The notes: generated by a model from the sequence alone, not told the origin. DNA of 64,000 bases from Flavihumibacter fluminis (GCF_021491375.1 NZ_JAKEVY010000005.1:186001-250000), one strand, 5' to 3'. Counted from the first letter of the stretch, positions 34,150 through 43,459 are shown. Program-made: numbers and translations.

Positions 34150-37100
34150 ATGCTGTTTTACCTCCGCGTGCTTATCCTGGTTCACCTGTTTACCTTGCCT
34201 TTGTTGCTGAATGCACAGCGAAGCTATTCATCGCATTCGGTACTGGCAACCGGACAATGGTACCAGGTAGCCACCACACAGGCAGGGGTATATAAAATCA
34301 GCGGTACGGATTTGCAGGCGATGGGTTTCTCCTTACCAATGCCCTCCAGCCAGTTGCGGCTCTATGGCAGACCCTCTTTCCCACTCTCAGAAGCACCCGG
34401 CGGGCCCTATTCCGATGATCTCACTGAACTGGCCATCCAGGTCGAAGACGGAGGCGATGGACAGCTACAAGCCAACGATTTTCTCCTCTTTTATAGTGCC
34501 GGCCCGCATTATTGGTTAACAGATACCCTTCGCCAGGTGTTCACTCATCAGTTAAATATCTATACCGATACCACTTATTACTATATTACCAGAGGAGGCT
34601 CCGGAAAAAGGGTAGAACTGGCTCCTGTCGCCGGATCACCAACACACCAGGTTGCTGAGTATCAATACCGCTACTGGTATGAAAAAGACCTGTTTAACCT
34701 GCTTTCCAGTGGCCAGGAATGGTACGGGGAACGTTTCCTGGCAGAGTCTAACCAGGCCCTGCAATTGCCGGTATCTCTGCCGCAGCCTGTTGCCGGTCGC
34801 ACTGCAACGTTTTCTTCCACCGTCGCAGCCCGCTCAGTTGGATCCGTTGTTGGCTTTGAATGGTTGGCCAATGGAACTGTTTTTAGTACCCATACCATTG
34901 CCCCGGTAAGCGCTTCCAGTTTTGATCTGTTTGCAAGAGAAAGCAGGCTGGAGGCGGAATTCACACCGGCGCCAGCTACTAATCTGACATTGCGCTTTAC
35001 TTCCTCCAATGCATCAGCCATTGGATGGCTGAATCGTTTCCAGTTGCTGGCGGATTGCAGGCTCGACTGGGCTGGCCAACCGCTTCCTTTCAGAACCTGG
35101 GAGGGAAGAGGACCCGGCAGAGTGGCCAGCTATGAAATAAACAATGCCAATACAGCTTTGAGGGTCTGGAAACTTTCCAATAGCCTGGAACCAATCCAAA
35201 TGCGCAGTCAACTTTCAAGCAACAGGCTGATTTTCACCGACCTGCATGAATATCCCGAGGAATACCTGGTGTTTGATCCGGCTGCTGCCTTGCCAACGGT
35301 AACCCGGGTTGGACCTGTCGACAACCAGGATCTGCATGGTGCTGGTTCTGCTGATATGCTCATCATCATTTCAAAGGGCCTTGAACAACCGGCACAGCGG
35401 TTGGCCGACTGGCACCGTCAACACGATGGGCTGAGTTGCCTGGTGGTTCCGGTGGAATCCATCTATCATGAGTTTTCCGCAGGTGTGCCGGATCCAACGG
35501 CGATCCGGGATTATGTAAAAATGCACTACGACCGTGCAGGTGGCAGCGCTGGAAATGGCCCAAGGTTTTTACTGCTTTTCGGAGACGCTTCCTTTGACCC
35601 CAAAAACAGGGTGGTGGCTGGTTCAGGCGGGATTCCCTCCTTTCAGAGCAGTTTCTCGCTGGACCCGCTTAGCACTTATGTTTCGGATGACTATTTTGGT
35701 TTCCTGGATGATGGAGAAAACATCAATGGAGGGGTACAGGCCAATCAGCTGGACATCGCCATTGGAAGAATTCCGGTGTCAACAGTTTCAATAGCCAATC
35801 AATACATTGATAAGATAATTGCCTATCATGATCCCTCCCGCAGGGGAGCCTGGCGCAATGAACTGACTTTTATCGCCGATGATGAAGATGGAAACCTGCA
35901 TCTCCAGGATATGGAAACGATCACTCGGGATGCTGCCGGTGTGAATGACCGCTTTCAGCAACAAAAGATTTACCTGGATGCGTATCCCCAGGTGAGCGAT
36001 GCAGCAGGAAGCCGCTATCCACAGGTCAACCAAGCCATCAGCGACCAGATGCAAAAAGGTACACTGATCTGGAATTATACCGGTCACGGTGGATTTCGCA
36101 GGCTGGCAGATGAAGTGATCCTGGAGCAGCCCATTGTGGACGGATGGCAGCAAAATGGGCGACTGCCTCTATTTGTTACCGCAACCTGTGATTTCGCACC
36201 TTTTGATAATCCTACCATTAACTCCCTGGGTGAGTACCTGCTCACCAAACCGAATGCCGGTGCGATCGCACTCATGACTACCACCCGCCTGGTTTTTGCC
36301 TACAGTAACCGGATTCTCAATACCAATTATATGGAGACCGCACTCCAGAGGTTGCCGGGTGGAAGGTATCGGACCCTGGGAGAAGCTGCCCGGGATGCCA
36401 AAAACAAGACATTCGCCAGCTCCGGGGATCTTTTTAATAACCTCAAGTTTACGTTGTTGGGCGACCCTGCCCTCACATTGGCATTCCCCAGGTACCAGGT
36501 GCTGACCACTCACATTAACGGGCAACCTGCCAACCAGGTGGCCGATACGGTGAAAGCACTGCAGGAAGTCAGGATTAGTGGATTGATTGCCGACTCAACC
36601 GGGCAGCCCCTTAATGGATTTAATGGATGGGTGTATCCGGTGGTATTGGATCAGCCCTATGAAAAATCTACCTTGGGAAATGATCCGGGTAGCCAGCCGG
36701 CCCGGTTTACTGTTCAGGACAGGGCGCTTTACCGGGGACAGGTTTCTGTTACAGATGGTAAGTTTGAATTTGCGTTTTTCATCCCACGTGATATTGATTA
36801 CAGTGAAGGGAATATGAGGATATTGTATTACGCCTCGGATAGTCTATCAGATGCCCAGGGCGGCTACAGCAACCTTGTGTTGGCAGGTTCTGATCCGGCT
36901 CCGGCAGACAGGGAAGGGCCGGTTATTACAGCTTACTTGAATGACAGCCTGTTTCGGTCAGGGGATCTGACCGGCGACCGGCCTGTTTTGGTGTTACGCT
37001 TGTCTGACCCTTCGGGTATCAATGTACTGGGGCGTGGATTTGGTCACGATATCAGCATGGTACTGGATGATGCGGAGGATCAGCCTTTTATCCTGAATGC

Positions 37101-37563
37101 ATTTTTTGAAGCTGATGCGAATACCTACACGTCGGGCCAGTTGCGTTTTCAATTGCCTGCTTTGGAAGATGGCTGGCATCGGCTTCGGATAAAAGCATGG
37201 GACTTGTTGAATAACAGCTCCGAAACGGAAATTCGATTTCGGGTAAGAGCTGCGGAAGTATTGGAAGTAGAGACACTGGAGGCCTGGCCAAACCCATTCC
37301 GGGACAGGGTTCGGTTTGTTTTTACGCACAACCAGAATCAATTGCCAATACAGGCTCAGATTGAGCTTTTTTCACTGCAGGGGCAACTGATCAAAAAAAT
37401 AAACGGTACAATAATTGCCAGTGGAAACCGTTCCTACATGGACTGGGATGGCCGGAATCAGCAAGGGTTTCCGGTTCCTAATGGGATCTATGTATACAGA
37501 CTGGTATTGCGTTCCGCAAATGGCCAGACTGCAATAAGAGCCCGTCAATTAATCAGATTTTAA
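34150..37563 (+). CDS. porU: Type IX secretion system sortase PorU
   Basis: 1137 residues, usual for PorU. Signal peptide of about 22 residues (LLNAQ). The central part is the gingipain-like C25 cysteine protease domain with His646 in NYTGHGGF and Cys680 in TATCDFAP as catalytic dyad; LFGDASFDPKN and SDDYFGFLDDG are typical of it. The last ~95 residues (AWPNPFRDRV ... NGIYVYRLVL ... RQLIRF) form a T9SS C-terminal signal domain. PorU cleaves the C-terminal signals of secreted cargo at the cell surface and attaches the cargo to the outer membrane. It pairs with PorV, encoded 161 bp downstream. Confidence 0.95.
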   Translation: MLFYLRVLILVHLFTLPLLLNAQRSYSSHSVLATGQWYQVATTQAGVYKISGTDLQAMGFSLPMPSSQLRLYGRPSFPLSEAPGGPYSDDLTELAIQVEDGGDGQLQANDFLLFYSAGPHYWLTDTLRQVFTHQLNIYTDTTYYYITRGGSGKRVELAPVAGSPTHQVAEYQYRYWYEKDLFNLLSSGQEWYGERFLAESNQALQLPVSLPQPVAGRTATFSSTVAARSVGSVVGFEWLANGTVFSTHTIAPVSASSFDLFARESRLEAEFTPAPATNLTLRFTSSNASAIGWLNRFQLLADCRLDWAGQPLPFRTWEGRGPGRVASYEINNANTALRVWKLSNSLEPIQMRSQLSSNRLIFTDLHEYPEEYLVFDPAAALPTVTRVGPVDNQDLHGAGSADMLIIISKGLEQPAQRLADWHRQHDGLSCLVVPVESIYHEFSAGVPDPTAIRDYVKMHYDRAGGSAGNGPRFLLLFGDASFDPKNRVVAGSGGIPSFQSSFSLDPLSTYVSDDYFGFLDDGENINGGVQANQLDIAIGRIPVSTVSIANQYIDKIIAYHDPSRRGAWRNELTFIADDEDGNLHLQDMETITRDAAGVNDRFQQQKIYLDAYPQVSDAAGSRYPQVNQAISDQMQKGTLIWNYTGHGGFRRLADEVILEQPIVDGWQQNGRLPLFVTATCDFAPFDNPTINSLGEYLLTKPNAGAIALMTTTRLVFAYSNRILNTNYMETALQRLPGGRYRTLGEAARDAKNKTFASSGDLFNNLKFTLLGDPALTLAFPRYQVLTTHINGQPANQVADTVKALQEVRISGLIADSTGQPLNGFNGWVYPVVLDQPYEKSTLGNDPGSQPARFTVQDRALYRGQVSVTDGKFEFAFFIPRDIDYSEGNMRILYYASDSLSDAQGGYSNLVLAGSDPAPADREGPVITAYLNDSLFRSGDLTGDRPVLVLRLSDPSGINVLGRGFGHDISMVLDDAEDQPFILNAFFEADANTYTSGQLRFQLPALEDGWHRLRIKAWDLLNNSSETEIRFRVRAAEVLEVETLEAWPNPFRDRVRFVFTHNQNQLPIQAQIELFSLQGQLIKKINGTIIASGNRSYMDWDGRNQQGFPVPNGIYVYRLVLRSANGQTAIRARQLIRF

Positions 37564-37724
37564 ACGAATTATTTATTAATCACTATTTTCGCCGCGTATA
37601 GAAAAAATTTACCCGAACTATTTATTGAAACGTCCAGGCTTTCTGTGCCACCACAGGGTAAGTTTTTTATTCTATGGGCCCGTATCCGGCCGTTTCCCGA
37701 TTTAAACTTGAAAGATTCAATACA

Positions 37725-38882
37725 ATGAAACAGAAGTCCCTAAAGCTGGCCTTATCGTTTGTGATTGGCTGTATGGCGGTGAGTGAAGTGAATGCGCAGG
37801 ATGTACAACCAATCAACGTAGTAACTACAGCGGTTCCATTTTTAAGAATTTCTCCGGATGCAAGAGCAGGCGGCATGGGTGAAGTGGGTATTGCTACCTC
37901 ACCGGATGTCAATGCACCTTTCTGGAACCTGGCAAAAACACCTTTTAATACCAGCAAATTCCAGGTAGGTTTAACCTATACGCCATGGTTAAAACGCTTG
38001 GGATTAAATGATGTATTCCTTGGATCCATGAGTGGATATTACAAACTGGACGATGACCAGGCACTGTCTGCGACGCTTCGGTATTTCAACCTGGGAAGCA
38101 TTCAGTTTACCGATAACCTGGGTAATGTGTTCAGTGAAGGACGCCCGAGAGAATGGGGTTTTGATGTGGGCTATTCCCGTAAACTGTCTGAAAAAGTAGG
38201 TCTGGGTATTGCGTTGCGATATATCCATTCCAACCTGGCAGCCGGACAAACCATTGATGGTAATACCTATAAAGCAGGTAGTGCCGTTGCAGGTGACCTG
38301 AGTTTCTATTACAATGGGCAGAATGAAGCCGGAAATGGTTTCAGTGCAGGTGCAACCCTGACTAACCTCGGAAGTAAGATTGGATATACATCTGATGCTA
38401 CACAAAAAGATTTCATTCCGGCCAACCTCGGTTTGGGAGTAGCTTATACCAAAGTATTTGATGAAGACAATAAGATTACAGTGGGAATGGATGTGAACAA
38501 ACTGCTGGTGCCTACTCCGCCAAATGTGGGTGATTCAGCCGGACTGGTAAACTACCGTAACAAATCAGTAGTAAGCAGCTGGTTCAGTTCTTTCGGAGAT
38601 GCTCCCGGCGGATTTGGTGAAGAAATGCGTGAGTTCACTGTCTCTACTGGTGCAGAATACTGGTACCAGGATCAGTTTGCTCTGAGAGCCGGTTATTTCT
38701 ATGAAGATAAAACCAAGGGTAACCGTAAATATTTCACCCTGGGTGCCGGTATTCGCTACAATGTATTCGGACTGAATTTCAGTTATATCGTTCCTTCCGG
38801 ATCTGGTGTAAACCAGAACCCGCTTTCCAATACCCTGCGCTTCAGCCTGGTATTTGACCTCGACCAGGTAAGCGGAGAGTAA
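37725..38882 (+). CDS. porV: Type IX secretion outer-membrane protein PorV (LptO)
   Basis: 385 residues from the ATG at 37725; a longer frame exists but the usual signal peptide (MKQKSLKLALSFVIGCMAV, cut after NAQ) starts here. The mature protein begins with the PorV pattern ISPDARAGGMGEVGIATSPD then WNLAKTPF, and continues as FadL-like barrel strands to a final strand FSLVFDLDQV. PorV carries cargo to the PorU sortase and is essential for T9SS cargo maturation. A good terminator follows. Confidence 0.95.
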   Translation: MKQKSLKLALSFVIGCMAVSEVNAQDVQPINVVTTAVPFLRISPDARAGGMGEVGIATSPDVNAPFWNLAKTPFNTSKFQVGLTYTPWLKRLGLNDVFLGSMSGYYKLDDDQALSATLRYFNLGSIQFTDNLGNVFSEGRPREWGFDVGYSRKLSEKVGLGIALRYIHSNLAAGQTIDGNTYKAGSAVAGDLSFYYNGQNEAGNGFSAGATLTNLGSKIGYTSDATQKDFIPANLGLGVAYTKVFDEDNKITVGMDVNKLLVPTPPNVGDSAGLVNYRNKSVVSSWFSSFGDAPGGFGEEMREFTVSTGAEYWYQDQFALRAGYFYEDKTKGNRKYFTLGAGIRYNVFGLNFSYIVPSGSGVNQNPLSNTLRFSLVFDLDQVSGE

Positions 38883-38912
38883 CACACTTTAAATTTTAAG
38901 TAAGATTATAAG

Positions 38913-38940
38913 AAACGTCCTGCATCTTTGCGGGACGTTT
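38913..38940 (+). terminator. Rho-independent terminator after porV
   Basis: AAACGTCCTGC (38913-38923), 6-nt loop, GCGGGACGTTT (38930-38940): 11 pairs with one T-G wobble, followed by a T run to 38942. Confidence 0.88.
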
Positions 38941-38967
38941 TTGTATGGAAGAGGGGGAATGGAAGAG

Positions 38968-39031
38968 GGAGACAAAGGAAACTGGAGACAAAGGAGACGG
39001 GAGACAAAGGAGACGGGAGACAACGGAACAG
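38968..39031. repeat. Purine-rich 16-bp tandem array (four units)
   Basis: Units start at 38968, 38984, 39000 and 39016, each exactly 16 bp. The second and third are identical (GGAGACAAAGGAGACG), the first is GGAGACAAAGGAAACT and the fourth GGAGACAACGGAACAG. The whole tract is nearly all purine on the plus strand. It lies in the gap between the porV terminator and ispF-dut. Confidence 0.9.
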
Positions 39032-39042
39032 TGGTTCCAACT

Positions 39043-39104
39043 TCTCACGTCTCACTTCTGACGTTTCACGTTTTCTTCTCACGTCTCACGTCTCACATTT
39101 CACC
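39043..39104. repeat. Pyrimidine-rich 7-bp array in two blocks
   Basis: Two 28-bp blocks (39043-39070 and 39077-39104), each of four 7-bp units based on TCTCACG, 34 bp apart and agreeing at 24 of 28 positions. The last unit of both is TTTCAC-G/C. The reverse complement (GTGAGACGTGAGAC) shares the GAGAC core with the upstream purine array, so the two tracts can partly pair. Confidence 0.9.
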
Positions 39105-39141
39105 CAACTCAATACATAGGAGAACCTGTAACAATCTTCAA

Positions 39142-40074
39142 ATGAGTAGTAGTAATTATAAAATCGGTTTCGGCATTGATTTCCACCAGTTGGTGGAAGG
39201 ACGGGAGTTGGTAATTGGCGGGGTAACCATCCCCCATACGAAAGGAGCACTGGGACATAGTGATGCGGATGTACTGCTGCATGCGATCTGTGATGGCATG
39301 TTGGGCGCTTTGGCACTCGGCGATATTGGGGTTCATTTTCCCAATACCGATCCGGCTTATAAAGATATCGATAGCAAGAAATTGCTGGCCCATTGCCAGG
39401 AACTGATCCGTTCCAAAGGCTACCAGGTGATTAATGTGGATGCGGCCCTCACCCTTGAGAAGCCAAAGATTAAGCCACATGTCAGCGCCATGCAGGAAAC
39501 CATCGCGAAGATTCTGGATATCCCTACAGAGCATGTTTCAATCAAAGCCACCACCACCGAAACCATGGGATTTGTGGGAAGGGAAGAGGGATTGGTAGCC
39601 TATGCATCTGTATTACTGGAGGAAATCAGACCGGCGAAACTGTCTGTAAAGATTAAGAACGAATCTTCCTTCGACTTACCTGCCTATGCTACCAGCGGAT
39701 CAGCAGGTATGGATATCCGGGCCAATATTTCCGAACCACTGAGTCTGCAGCCTCTTGAAAGAACCCTGGTGCCAACCGGCCTGTATATGGAATTACCAGA
39801 AGGATATGAGGCGCAGATCAGGCCTCGCAGTGGACTGGCCATCAAGCAGGGTATAACCTGCCTCAATACGCCGGGCACGATTGATGCAGATTACCGGGGA
39901 GAGATTAAAGTGATCCTGGTTAATCTTTCCAATGAAATACAGGTCATAGCACCGGGAGACCGCATCGCGCAAATGGTAGTGCAGCGGGTTCAACAGGTGA
40001 ACTGGGTTCCTGTAGAAACTTTAACTTCAACAGAAAGGAATGCCGGAGGATTTGGGCATACCGGAAAAGCATAA
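39142..40074 (+). CDS. IspF-Dut fusion: MEcPP synthase joined to dUTP diphosphatase
   Basis: 310 residues from the ATG at 39142; the frame is open further upstream, but only through the repeat tract. Residues 1 to ~163 are a complete IspF: metal ligands Asp13, His15 and His47 ([19 protein letters not shown]), [13 protein letters not shown], and [15 protein letters not shown]. Residues ~168-310 are a complete dUTPase with all five motifs: [34 protein letters not shown] (catalytic Asp), RIAQMVVQ, and the P-loop-like GGFGHTGKA. No stop and no ATG or GTG lie in the junction. IspF makes MEcPP for isoprenoids, Dut hydrolyses dUTP; both are trimeric in other bacteria, so one trimer could carry both. 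DUF4292 follows 3 bp later. Confidence 0.93.
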   Translation: MSSSNYKIGFGIDFHQLVEGRELVIGGVTIPHTKGALGHSDADVLLHAICDGMLGALALGDIGVHFPNTDPAYKDIDSKKLLAHCQELIRSKGYQVINVDAALTLEKPKIKPHVSAMQETIAKILDIPTEHVSIKATTTETMGFVGREEGLVAYASVLLEEIRPAKLSVKIKNESSFDLPAYATSGSAGMDIRANISEPLSLQPLERTLVPTGLYMELPEGYEAQIRPRSGLAIKQGITCLNTPGTIDADYRGEIKVILVNLSNEIQVIAPGDRIAQMVVQRVQQVNWVPVETLTSTERNAGGFGHTGKA

Positions 40075-40077
40075 CGA

Positions 40078-40896
40078 ATGAAGCAATTTGCATACCTGGC
40101 AATACTCATTGTAAGCATCGCATCAGTTGGTTGCCGGGCTACCAAAAAGATCAACACAGTAATTGCCAAAAAAGATTCGGCTGTTACAACCATCATTGCA
40201 GATGCTCACGCCGACTCTCTGCGCTATATCAGGGAAGTGTATGGGAAACTGGCAGAGAATACAATAGACTACAAAACTTTTAGTGCAAAGATGAAAGTGG
40301 AGTACTGGGACAAAGATGGCAAGGGTCCCGACCTCACGGTATTTGTACGCATGCAAAAGGATAGTGTCATCTGGCTGTCAGTTAATGCAACAGTTTTCAG
40401 TTACGAAGCCTTCCGGATTTTGATTACGCCAGATAGTGTAAAGCTGCTCAACAAGCAGGATAAAATCGTACAGCTTCGTTCGGCGAAATACCTGGAAGAA
40501 GTGGCGCAGATTCCTTTTGATTTTCATGCGGTACAGGAACTGATTATCGGTAATCCGCTTTTCCTGGATTCCAATATTGTATCGTATCGAAAAGGACCAG
40601 AAACAATCAGCCTGTTGAGTATGGGTGAATTGTTTAAAAACCTGATCACCATTGGAGTGGATAATTATCTGCTTCAGCATATCAAACTGGATGATCAGAA
40701 TGCCCGCCGGAATCGTACGGCAGATCTGAGTTTCAGCAATTATAATGGACAGGGAGGTGTAGCTTTTTCAACGTATCGCAAAATGAGTTTCACCGAAAAA
40801 TCCAAGATTGATGTGCAGATGGAGTTCAAACAGTATGCCTTTAACGAAAGTTTAAGCTATCCTTTCAGTATTCCGAAAAATTATAGCATTCAGTAA
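40078..40896 (+). CDS. DUF4292 lipoprotein
   Basis: 272 residues; lipobox SVGC (Cys19). The rest matches the DUF4292 family of Bacteroidota: SAKMKVEYWDKDGKGPDLTVFVRMQKDSVIWLSVNA and LNKQDKI, a LolA/LppX-like half-barrel fold in which a lipid or hydrophobic ligand could sit. Starts 3 bp after ispF-dut and is followed after 48 bp by the degenerate LytM gene; this DUF4292-LytM pair is common in the phylum. Envelope lipoprotein, precise role unknown. Confidence 0.88.
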   Translation: MKQFAYLAILIVSIASVGCRATKKINTVIAKKDSAVTTIIADAHADSLRYIREVYGKLAENTIDYKTFSAKMKVEYWDKDGKGPDLTVFVRMQKDSVIWLSVNATVFSYEAFRILITPDSVKLLNKQDKIVQLRSAKYLEEVAQIPFDFHAVQELIIGNPLFLDSNIVSYRKGPETISLLSMGELFKNLITIGVDNYLLQHIKLDDQNARRNRTADLSFSNYNGQGGVAFSTYRKMSFTEKSKIDVQMEFKQYAFNESLSYPFSIPKNYSIQ

Positions 40897-40944
40897 ACGT
40901 TGTAGTTTTTATATTTGAAGCATTCCATCTTCCAATTGAACAGC

Positions 40945-42297
40945 ATGATAAAAAAAATCTGGATACTCCTGTTAATTGTGGCCAGCAGTCTGGGCACATT
41001 TGCACAAAATGCCAGTAGCAGTGCCGATCTGAAAAAACAGCAGGCCGCCATTCAAAAGGAAATTGATGAGCTGAAACAACAGCTGGCTGAAACCAATAAA
41101 TACAAGCGTAAAAGCCTGGCTGAACTCAACCTGGTGCAGAAAAAATTGCGCCTCCGGGAATCCCAAATCAAAGTAATCAATGATCAGATCAACCTGATTC
41201 AAAGCGATATCAACCAAAGCTGGCGCGATATTGTGAAGCTGCGCGCGGAATTGGATACTCTCAAAATCCAGTACCAGAAAAGTGTGGTGTACGCCTATAA
41301 AAACAGAAGCAACTACGATTTCGTGAATTTTATTTTCAGCGCCGGCAGCTTCAATGATGCCTTAAAGCGGATGGCTTACCTGAAATCGTACAGGGCTTAC
41401 CGTGAGCAGCAGGCGATCAATATTGCGAATACTCAATCGCAGTTAGAGCAGAAGATCAACAACCTTAACCTGAGTAAGAAGGAAAAGAGTTCCGCCTTGG
41501 AAGAACAGAACAAACAGTTTAAAGTACTGGCAGAAGAACGAGCCGAAAAAAATGCGGTCGTGAGTAAGATCAAGAGTCAGGAGCGCGAACTTACCAAAGA
41601 GATGACTGCTAAACGCAAGCAGGATAATAAATTGAAATCGGCTATTTCTGCCGCCATCAAAAGAGAAATTGCGGCTGAGAAAAAAAGATTGGCTGAATTG
41701 GAAAAAGAAAGGAAAGCTAAGGAAGATGCCGCGCGAAAAGCAGCAGCTGCAGCAGCGGCTGCCGCAAAAAAGGAAGAAGGTAGTACCGCAGCTACGAAAA
41801 CACCAACAAAAACAGTTGAGGAAAAACCAGTTTCTAAACCGACCAGCGATGCGGATGTTATGGAGATACGTGAAGAAATTAAGCTTGCTTCAAATATATT
41901 CGAAAAAAATCAGGGTGGATTACCATGGCCTGTGAATTCACGCCGTATTACCATGAAATTCGGCAGAAATAAATACGAAGGCCTTAATGTTGATTATGAA
42001 AACGAAGGTATCACCATTGAGGCGGAAGCTAACAGCTCCATTAAAGCAGTGTTTGATGGCGAAGTTTCTGCAATTTTCACCATTGGCTCTGTACAGGCAG
42101 TAATTCTCAAACACGGAAAATATTTTACTACCTATAGCAATCTTTCACGCGTATTGGTTAGCAAAGGTGATAAAGTAAAAACAGGACAGTTAATAGGCCG
42201 CCTGGAGGAAAAAGAAGGAGGCCGTGGCGAACTTGAATTCTTAATCACCAACGACAACCAGATTAACCTGAACCCCGAGCTTTGGCTAGGTAAATAA
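40945..42297 (+). CDS. EnvC-like murein hydrolase activator with degenerate LytM (M23) domain
   Basis: 450 residues from the ATG at 40945, which gives a clean signal peptide (MIKKIWILLLIVASSLGTFAQ). After it comes a long coiled coil (about 30-260, charged heptads), then an Ala/Lys-rich linker (residues ~265-300), then a C-terminal M23/LytM-fold domain (about 330-450). The zinc residues are lost: the HxxxD site reads GLNVDYENEG, and the HxH site reads GELEFLI. It is therefore most likely not a peptidase but an activator of a peptidoglycan amidase during division, like E. coli EnvC. A strong hairpin follows. Confidence 0.88.
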   Translation: MIKKIWILLLIVASSLGTFAQNASSSADLKKQQAAIQKEIDELKQQLAETNKYKRKSLAELNLVQKKLRLRESQIKVINDQINLIQSDINQSWRDIVKLRAELDTLKIQYQKSVVYAYKNRSNYDFVNFIFSAGSFNDALKRMAYLKSYRAYREQQAINIANTQSQLEQKINNLNLSKKEKSSALEEQNKQFKVLAEERAEKNAVVSKIKSQERELTKEMTAKRKQDNKLKSAISAAIKREIAAEKKRLAELEKERKAKEDAARKAAAAAAAAAKKEEGSTAATKTPTKTVEEKPVSKPTSDADVMEIREEIKLASNIFEKNQGGLPWPVNSRRITMKFGRNKYEGLNVDYENEGITIEAEANSSIKAVFDGEVSAIFTIGSVQAVILKHGKYFTTYSNLSRVLVSKGDKVKTGQLIGRLEEKEGGRGELEFLITNDNQINLNPELWLGK

Positions 42298-42300
42298 TTC

Positions 42301-42336
42301 CACCCGTTGGATAACCTTCGGGTTACCCGACGGGTG
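42301..42336. terminator. Bidirectional hairpin shared with bshA 3' end
   Basis: Sixteen-pair stem (left 42301-42316, right 42321-42336) with one wobble and one mismatch, closed by a TTCG tetraloop. It starts 4 bp after the LytM stop. Its right arm includes the bshA stop codon and last four codons. Flanking U-tracts are weak. Confidence 0.75.
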
Positions 42337-43459
42337 TCTGTTCTAAACATTTTTCATACAATGCCTCGTATTGTGGCACGATGAAGTGAATATCAAAACG
42401 ATCACTCTGCACTTTTGCGTTCTCTTTGAACTGATCCAATTGCGCCTGGTTGCTGAGTAAGTCTATTGCATGACGGCTCATATCAGCCACATCTCCAATA
42501 TTGCTCAGGTAACCGGTCTCACCATGAATGTTGATCTCCGGCAATCCTCCTGCATTGGTGGAAATCACCGGTACGCCGGCTGCCATCGCCTCCAGGGCCA
42601 CCAGTCCAAAACTTTCGTATTCAGATGTCAGTAAGAACAAGTCCGCAATGGCCATGATCTCTTCCATTTGCTCCTGCTTTCCTACAAACCGGATATGATC
42701 ACAGATCCCTAGTTCACGCGCCAGGCTTTCTGCAGCAGGGCGCTCCGGACCATCACCCACAAACAATAATTTACTGGGCACTTTTTTCACCACATTGCCA
42801 AAGATCCGCACCACATCTTCAATGCGTTTGATCTTGCGGAAATTGGAAGCGTGCATCAGGATACGCTCTCCCTGTGGTGCAATCACCCTGCGAAAAGCGT
42901 CAATTCCCTTACGACGGAACCTGCCCACATCCACGAAGTTGTGGATCACTTCAATCTCTTTTTCAATCTTGAACCATTTGTAGGTTTCTTCCCGAAGGTT
43001 ATCTGATACCGCGGTAATCGCATCACTTTCATTAATCGAAAAAGTCACTACCGGCGCATAGGTTTTATCTCTGCCCACCAGGGTAATATCGGTTCCATGC
43101 AAGGTGGTTACCACCGGAATGGAGATGCCCTGCTTCAATAAAATCTGTTTGGCCATATAGGCAGCCGACGCATGCGGGATGGCATAATGCACATGCAGCA
43201 AATCCAGCTTGTTGTTGATGATCACATCCACCATGGTACTGGCCAGTGCTGTTTCATAGGGTGGATAATCAAAGAGAGGATAGGTTGGTACCCTCACTTC
43301 ATGATAAAATATGTTGGCGTTGAATTCATTCAGTCGAACAGGCTGCTGATACGTGATGAAATGCACCTGGTGGCCTTTATCTGCCAATGCTTTTCCCAGT
43401 TCTGTTGCCAATACACCACTTCCGCCAAAGGTTGGGTAACATACAATTCCGATACGCAT
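42323..43459 (-). CDS. bshA: N-acetyl-alpha-D-glucosaminyl L-malate synthase
   Basis: 378 residues, GT4 glycosyltransferase. The start MRIGIVCYPTFGGSGVLATELGKALADKGHQVHFI and HYAIPHASAAYMAKQIL, VTTLHGTDITLVG, TAVSDNLREETYK are BshA-specific; the donor-binding EYESFGLVALEAMAAGVPVISTNAGGLPEI is the GT4 EX7E motif. It joins GlcNAc to L-malate, the first step of bacillithiol synthesis, in the cytosol. It is monocistronic here; other bsh genes are not in the window. Convergent with the LytM gene, divergent from the M28 peptidase. Confidence 0.96.
   Translation of the reverse strand: MRIGIVCYPTFGGSGVLATELGKALADKGHQVHFITYQQPVRLNEFNANIFYHEVRVPTYPLFDYPPYETALASTMVDVIINNKLDLLHVHYAIPHASAAYMAKQILLKQGISIPVVTTLHGTDITLVGRDKTYAPVVTFSINESDAITAVSDNLREETYKWFKIEKEIEVIHNFVDVGRFRRKGIDAFRRVIAPQGERILMHASNFRKIKRIEDVVRIFGNVVKKVPSKLLFVGDGPERPAAESLARELGICDHIRFVGKQEQMEEIMAIADLFLLTSEYESFGLVALEAMAAGVPVISTNAGGLPEINIHGETGYLSNIGDVADMSRHAIDLLSNQAQLDQFKENAKVQSDRFDIHFIVPQYEALYEKCLEQTPVG

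Noticed and set aside
38968-39104. CRISPR array
   Set aside because: Units are 16 and 7 bp, directly adjacent, with no spacers and no cas genes.
38941-39141. N-terminal extension of ispF-dut through the repeat tract
   Set aside because: The frame is open only because the repeats lack stops; the IspF domain begins right after the ATG at 39142.
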